From assembly GCF_011008565.1 (NCBI RefSeq), contig NZ_JAAIWK010000017.1, forward strand, positions 21,739-85,738: DNA of 64,000 bases, written 5' to 3'. The position numbers and the translations under genes were made by a program. Source of the DNA: Heyndrickxia ginsengihumi (GTDB lineage: Bacteria > Bacillota > Bacilli > Bacillales > Bacillaceae_C). The notes beneath the pieces are model-generated. The model was not told the origin of the DNA. It did no database searches and saw only the letters and a program-made list of their open reading frames with translations. Shown here one piece after another: positions 61,157 through 64,000 of the stretch; the first letter of the stretch is position 1, and each line of letters opens with the position of its first letter.

Positions 61157-63856
61157 ATGGCAGAAAAAGTTCAAAGTCGTGTTGACAGAAATAAACAAAA
61201 AAAAGCAAAGAAAAGACAAAAGAAACAAAAGAATAAATTTGCGACTTTTATTAAACGACTCATTCTTGTTTGTATCATTGTAGGATTAGTCGGAGTCATT
61301 GCAGGTATAAGTACATTTGCGTACTATGCCAGCAGCGCCCCAAAATTAACAAAAAAAGAATTGTCTGATCCTATACCATCTGTAATTAAAGACAAAAACA
61401 ATAAAGTAATTGCAAGACTTGGAGCACAAAATAGAAAATATATAACCTATGATCAGCTCCCCCATCAAATGGAAAATGCGATTCTTTCAACTGAGGATGC
61501 CAGATTTTATAAGCATCATGGGATTGATCCTATCCGTATTGGCGGTGCTGTTGTTGCAAATATTAAGCATGGATTTGGTTCACAAGGTGCAAGTACATTA
61601 ACTCAACAAGTTGTTACAATGGCACTCAACAATAAAGATGTGAAGACATTAAAACGTAAATCTCAAGAGGCATGGCTTGCTATTCAATTAGAAAGACATT
61701 ATACGAAACATGAAATTCTTGAAATGTATGTAAATAAAGTATATTTATCTGACGGAGTTTTTGGCTTTGAAACAGCTGCTGAACATTATTTTGGTAAGAG
61801 TTTGAGCAAATTATCCTTACCGCAGATGGCACTGCTTGCTGGGATGCCACAAGGTCCGAATCTTTACAATCCATTTGAACATCCAGATTTAGCAAAAGAA
61901 CGCCGTGATACTGTTCTATCACTCATGTATCAGCATCATAAAATAACGAAATCTCAAATGGATCAAGCGATGGATACACCGATTACAAAAGGGTTAGTCA
62001 GTGAAAAGAAACGTAATACACCGGCAAATAAATACCCTGCATTTGTTGATGAAGTAATCAATGAAATGCAGAAACTCGGTAATTATAATATTTACTCTGA
62101 CGGCTTAACCATCTATACAACATTAGATGCAAGAGCACAAAAATATGCCGAAAAAATATTGAATACTAATTCGGTTGTTCAATACCCTGACGATAAATTC
62201 CAAGCAGGCTTTGCCTTAGTTGATACAAAAACAGGAGAAATTCGTGCATTAGGCGGCGGTCGCAATCGTAAAGTCGAAAGTGGCTTTAACTATGCAGTTG
62301 ATACAAGACGTTCTCCTGGATCAACAATTAAACCAATATTGGATTACGGTCCTGCTATTCAAAATTTAAAATGGTCGACTGGCCATATCCTTGCCGATGA
62401 ACCTACAACCTATCGTGATGGAACACCAATTAATGACTGGGATAATTCATATCAAGGTAATATAACGATGCGTAAAGCACTATATAACTCACGAAATATT
62501 CCTGCATTGAAAACATTCCGTGAAGTAGGCAGTGATGATGCTAATAAATTTGCCAAAAATCTTGGATTCAACTTTGGAGATAAAGGAAAAAATGAATCAG
62601 CATCAATCGGCGGTGGCTTAGGAGTTTCTCCTTTACAAATGGCCGGAGCATATGCAGCATTTGGAAATGATGGGGTTTATAATAAACCACATGCAATTAG
62701 AAAAATTGTATTGCGGGATGGCGTAACGGAAATAAAGCCAAATTACCAATCAAAAGTAGCAATGAGTGATTATACCGCATATATGATTACAGATATGTTA
62801 AAAGATGTACTTACTAAAGGAACAGGTACTGCTGCGAGTATTCCTGGTCTACCTGTTGCTGGTAAAACTGGAACAACGAACTTTAGCAGTGCAGATTTAG
62901 CTAAATATAATTTAATGAGCTCTGATGTTGAGGATTCCTGGTTTACGGGATATACAACAAAATATGCGCTATCTGTTTGGACGGGCTACAATAGTGAACA
63001 AGGGAAAAAGTACGGAATTACAGCAGCGAATCAAAAGATATCACAACAGATTTTCCGCAGCTTAATGAGCTATGTTTCAGAAGATGTAAGTACACCTGAT
63101 TTCACAAAGCCAAAAAGCGTTATTCAAATTGGAAGTGAATTGTATGTACGCGGTAGCAGCGATGTAAATACTGCAAATAAACAAGCGGAAAAAGACGATA
63201 AGAAAGAAAAAGATAAAGAAAAAGATAAGGATAAAAATGATGTAACGGCTCCAACGAATATAAGTGCGTCTTACGATAAAAACAGCAATCAAATTAACGT
63301 AAGCTGGGGATATTCAGGATCTGGTGCAAGCTTTACATTGGATGGCTCCATTGATGGTTCTAAAGCATCATTTGGTTCAACATCGCAAACGAATTTTACA
63401 ATTTCTAATCCAAAACCTGGTTCAACCTATGTAATTAGTGTTACTGCCAGCGCAGACGGAAAAACTAGTAAAGCAGCATCCGCATCTGTGACAGTTCCAA
63501 GTGCAGAAACAACAAATGATCAGACAAATAATAATCAACAAGATAACGCTAATAACAGTGATAAAAATAATGCTAATACAAACGATGACAATCAAACGAA
63601 TGATCAAAATAGTAACCAATCTGATCAAAACAGCAAGACAGATAATAATAACGGAAACGATAGTAGTACGAACACTAATACGGATAAGTCTAATTCGAAC
63701 GATACTAACAGTAATGACAATACTAGCAATCAGAACCAATCTGGTCAGAACAACAGCTCAGGTTCTAAAGCTACCCCAACAAGTGGGACGACTAATAAAC
63801 AAAATACAGAAACAAATAATCAGCAACAAAATCAAAAAAACAGCTCTAGCAATTAA
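61157..63856 (+). CDS. ponA: Penicillin-binding protein 1 (PonA)
   Basis: The 899-residue product starts at MAEKVQSRVD; the ATG nine bases earlier touches the ribosome binding site. Order: a Lys-rich cytoplasmic tail, one transmembrane helix (35-57), GT51 glycosyltransferase (ENAILSTEDARFYKHHGID, GASTLTQQ) and transpeptidase with S389-T-I-K392, S445-R-N447 and K570-T-G572. A Lys/Asp linker, a fibronectin-III domain (about 695-780) and a 120-residue Asn/Gln/Asp/Ser/Thr tail follow. It polymerises and crosslinks peptidoglycan; GpsB positions it. The long polar tail is typical of Bacillus PonA. Confidence 0.96.
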   Translation: MAEKVQSRVDRNKQKKAKKRQKKQKNKFATFIKRLILVCIIVGLVGVIAGISTFAYYASSAPKLTKKELSDPIPSVIKDKNNKVIARLGAQNRKYITYDQLPHQMENAILSTEDARFYKHHGIDPIRIGGAVVANIKHGFGSQGASTLTQQVVTMALNNKDVKTLKRKSQEAWLAIQLERHYTKHEILEMYVNKVYLSDGVFGFETAAEHYFGKSLSKLSLPQMALLAGMPQGPNLYNPFEHPDLAKERRDTVLSLMYQHHKITKSQMDQAMDTPITKGLVSEKKRNTPANKYPAFVDEVINEMQKLGNYNIYSDGLTIYTTLDARAQKYAEKILNTNSVVQYPDDKFQAGFALVDTKTGEIRALGGGRNRKVESGFNYAVDTRRSPGSTIKPILDYGPAIQNLKWSTGHILADEPTTYRDGTPINDWDNSYQGNITMRKALYNSRNIPALKTFREVGSDDANKFAKNLGFNFGDKGKNESASIGGGLGVSPLQMAGAYAAFGNDGVYNKPHAIRKIVLRDGVTEIKPNYQSKVAMSDYTAYMITDMLKDVLTKGTGTAASIPGLPVAGKTGTTNFSSADLAKYNLMSSDVEDSWFTGYTTKYALSVWTGYNSEQGKKYGITAANQKISQQIFRSLMSYVSEDVSTPDFTKPKSVIQIGSELYVRGSSDVNTANKQAEKDDKKEKDKEKDKDKNDVTAPTNISASYDKNSNQINVSWGYSGSGASFTLDGSIDGSKASFGSTSQTNFTISNPKPGSTYVISVTASADGKTSKAASASVTVPSAETTNDQTNNNQQDNANNSDKNNANTNDDNQTNDQNSNQSDQNSKTDNNNGNDSSTNTNTDKSNSNDTNSNDNTSNQNQSGQNNSSGSKATPTSGTTNKQNTETNNQQQNQKNSSSN

Positions 63857-63902
63857 ACGAAAAGCCTTTCTCCTTTCAGTTTAAGAAAAACCCCATTGAA
63901 TC

Positions 63903-64000
63903 TGAACTGCCCCCTGTCAAGTAGACAGTGGAAATAATAAAAATGATTTAAGCGGCTTTAGCTCTATATTCCATCGGGCTAAGGCCGTTTAATCGTTTTT
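63903..64000 (-). mobile_element. Right end of an IS3-family insertion sequence (partial)
   Basis: The window ends inside the element. Minus-strand codons KRLNGLSPMEYRAKAA-stop (stop at 63948) are the usual C-terminus of the IS3/IS150 OrfB integrase. TGAACTGCCCCCTGTCAAG at 63903-63921 looks like the terminal inverted repeat. It lies 46 bases after the ponA stop. Confidence 0.75.

Noticed and set aside
63422..63884. Frames on both strands over the end of ponA
   Set aside because: Shadows of the Asn/Gln/Asp/Ser/Thr tail of PonA, whose own frame is continuous.

Overview
The window reads as chromosome of a low-GC, spore-forming member of the Bacillaceae. Host genes keep a recognisable Bacillus subtilis-like order (glnRA; xpt-pbuX behind a purine riboswitch; ypsC, rnpB, gpsB, ypsA, a decayed cotD, yprB-yprA, yppG, yppE, sspM, yppC, recU, ponA). 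Strong AGGAGG ribosome binding sites, several TTG/GTG starts and spore genes fit this. The right edge cuts into an IS3-type insertion sequence.

From about 4 kb to 37.86 kb lies an apparently complete siphovirus prophage with HK97-type head genes, sitting directly downstream of glnA. The integrase end (right) carries an integrase, an ImmA-type metalloprotease, a Cro/CI-like repressor pair with four CAAC-N5-GTTG operators, and, inserted between repressor and ImmA, a two-gene AAA-TOPRIM nuclease plus D12 adenine methyltransferase cassette that looks like an anti-phage module. Leftwards (minus strand) follow early genes (XRE, DUF771, DnaD-like initiator with 21-bp iterons inside it, SSB, XtrA/YqaO-like and many tiny ORFs), an ArpU-type late regulator and a short tyrosine recombinase. 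The late genes come next: HNH, P27 small terminase, large terminase, portal, ClpP-type protease, major capsid, connectors, major tail protein, gpG/gpGT with a -1 frameshift site, tape measure, Dit, a 1638-residue tail-associated fibre, and a lysis cassette with two holins around an endolysin. Two almost identical late promoters, each with TGACCG direct repeats spaced 11 bp, precede the packaging/structural block and the DUF1617-lysis block. They imply one shared activator, probably the ArpU-like protein.

Left of the lysis genes (1-4 kb) is an accessory zone of low gene density. It holds a secreted Cys-rich halocin-C8-like bacteriocin precursor with a two-helix candidate immunity protein, a LysM endolysin remnant, a coat-like protein, tiny hydrophobic ORFs and about a dozen related terminator-like hairpins. 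The left attachment site was not found, so this zone could be prophage cargo, older prophage debris or host DNA.

The right 26 kb is ordinary host DNA: nitrogen control (glnR with promoter and GlnR box, glnA), a sulfurtransferase, the two-headed dynamin DynA, an SPFH protein with a ribbon-helix-helix partner, purine salvage, RNase P RNA, cell division (gpsB), mitomycin repair (yprA/yprB, i.e. mrfAB), a small heat-shock protein, spore and ypp genes, and the recU-ponA pair. Decay is visible in a truncated M32 carboxypeptidase and a cotD pseudogene. Two copies of a dispersed Bacillaceae-type repeat and a perfect 19-bp palindrome are also present.
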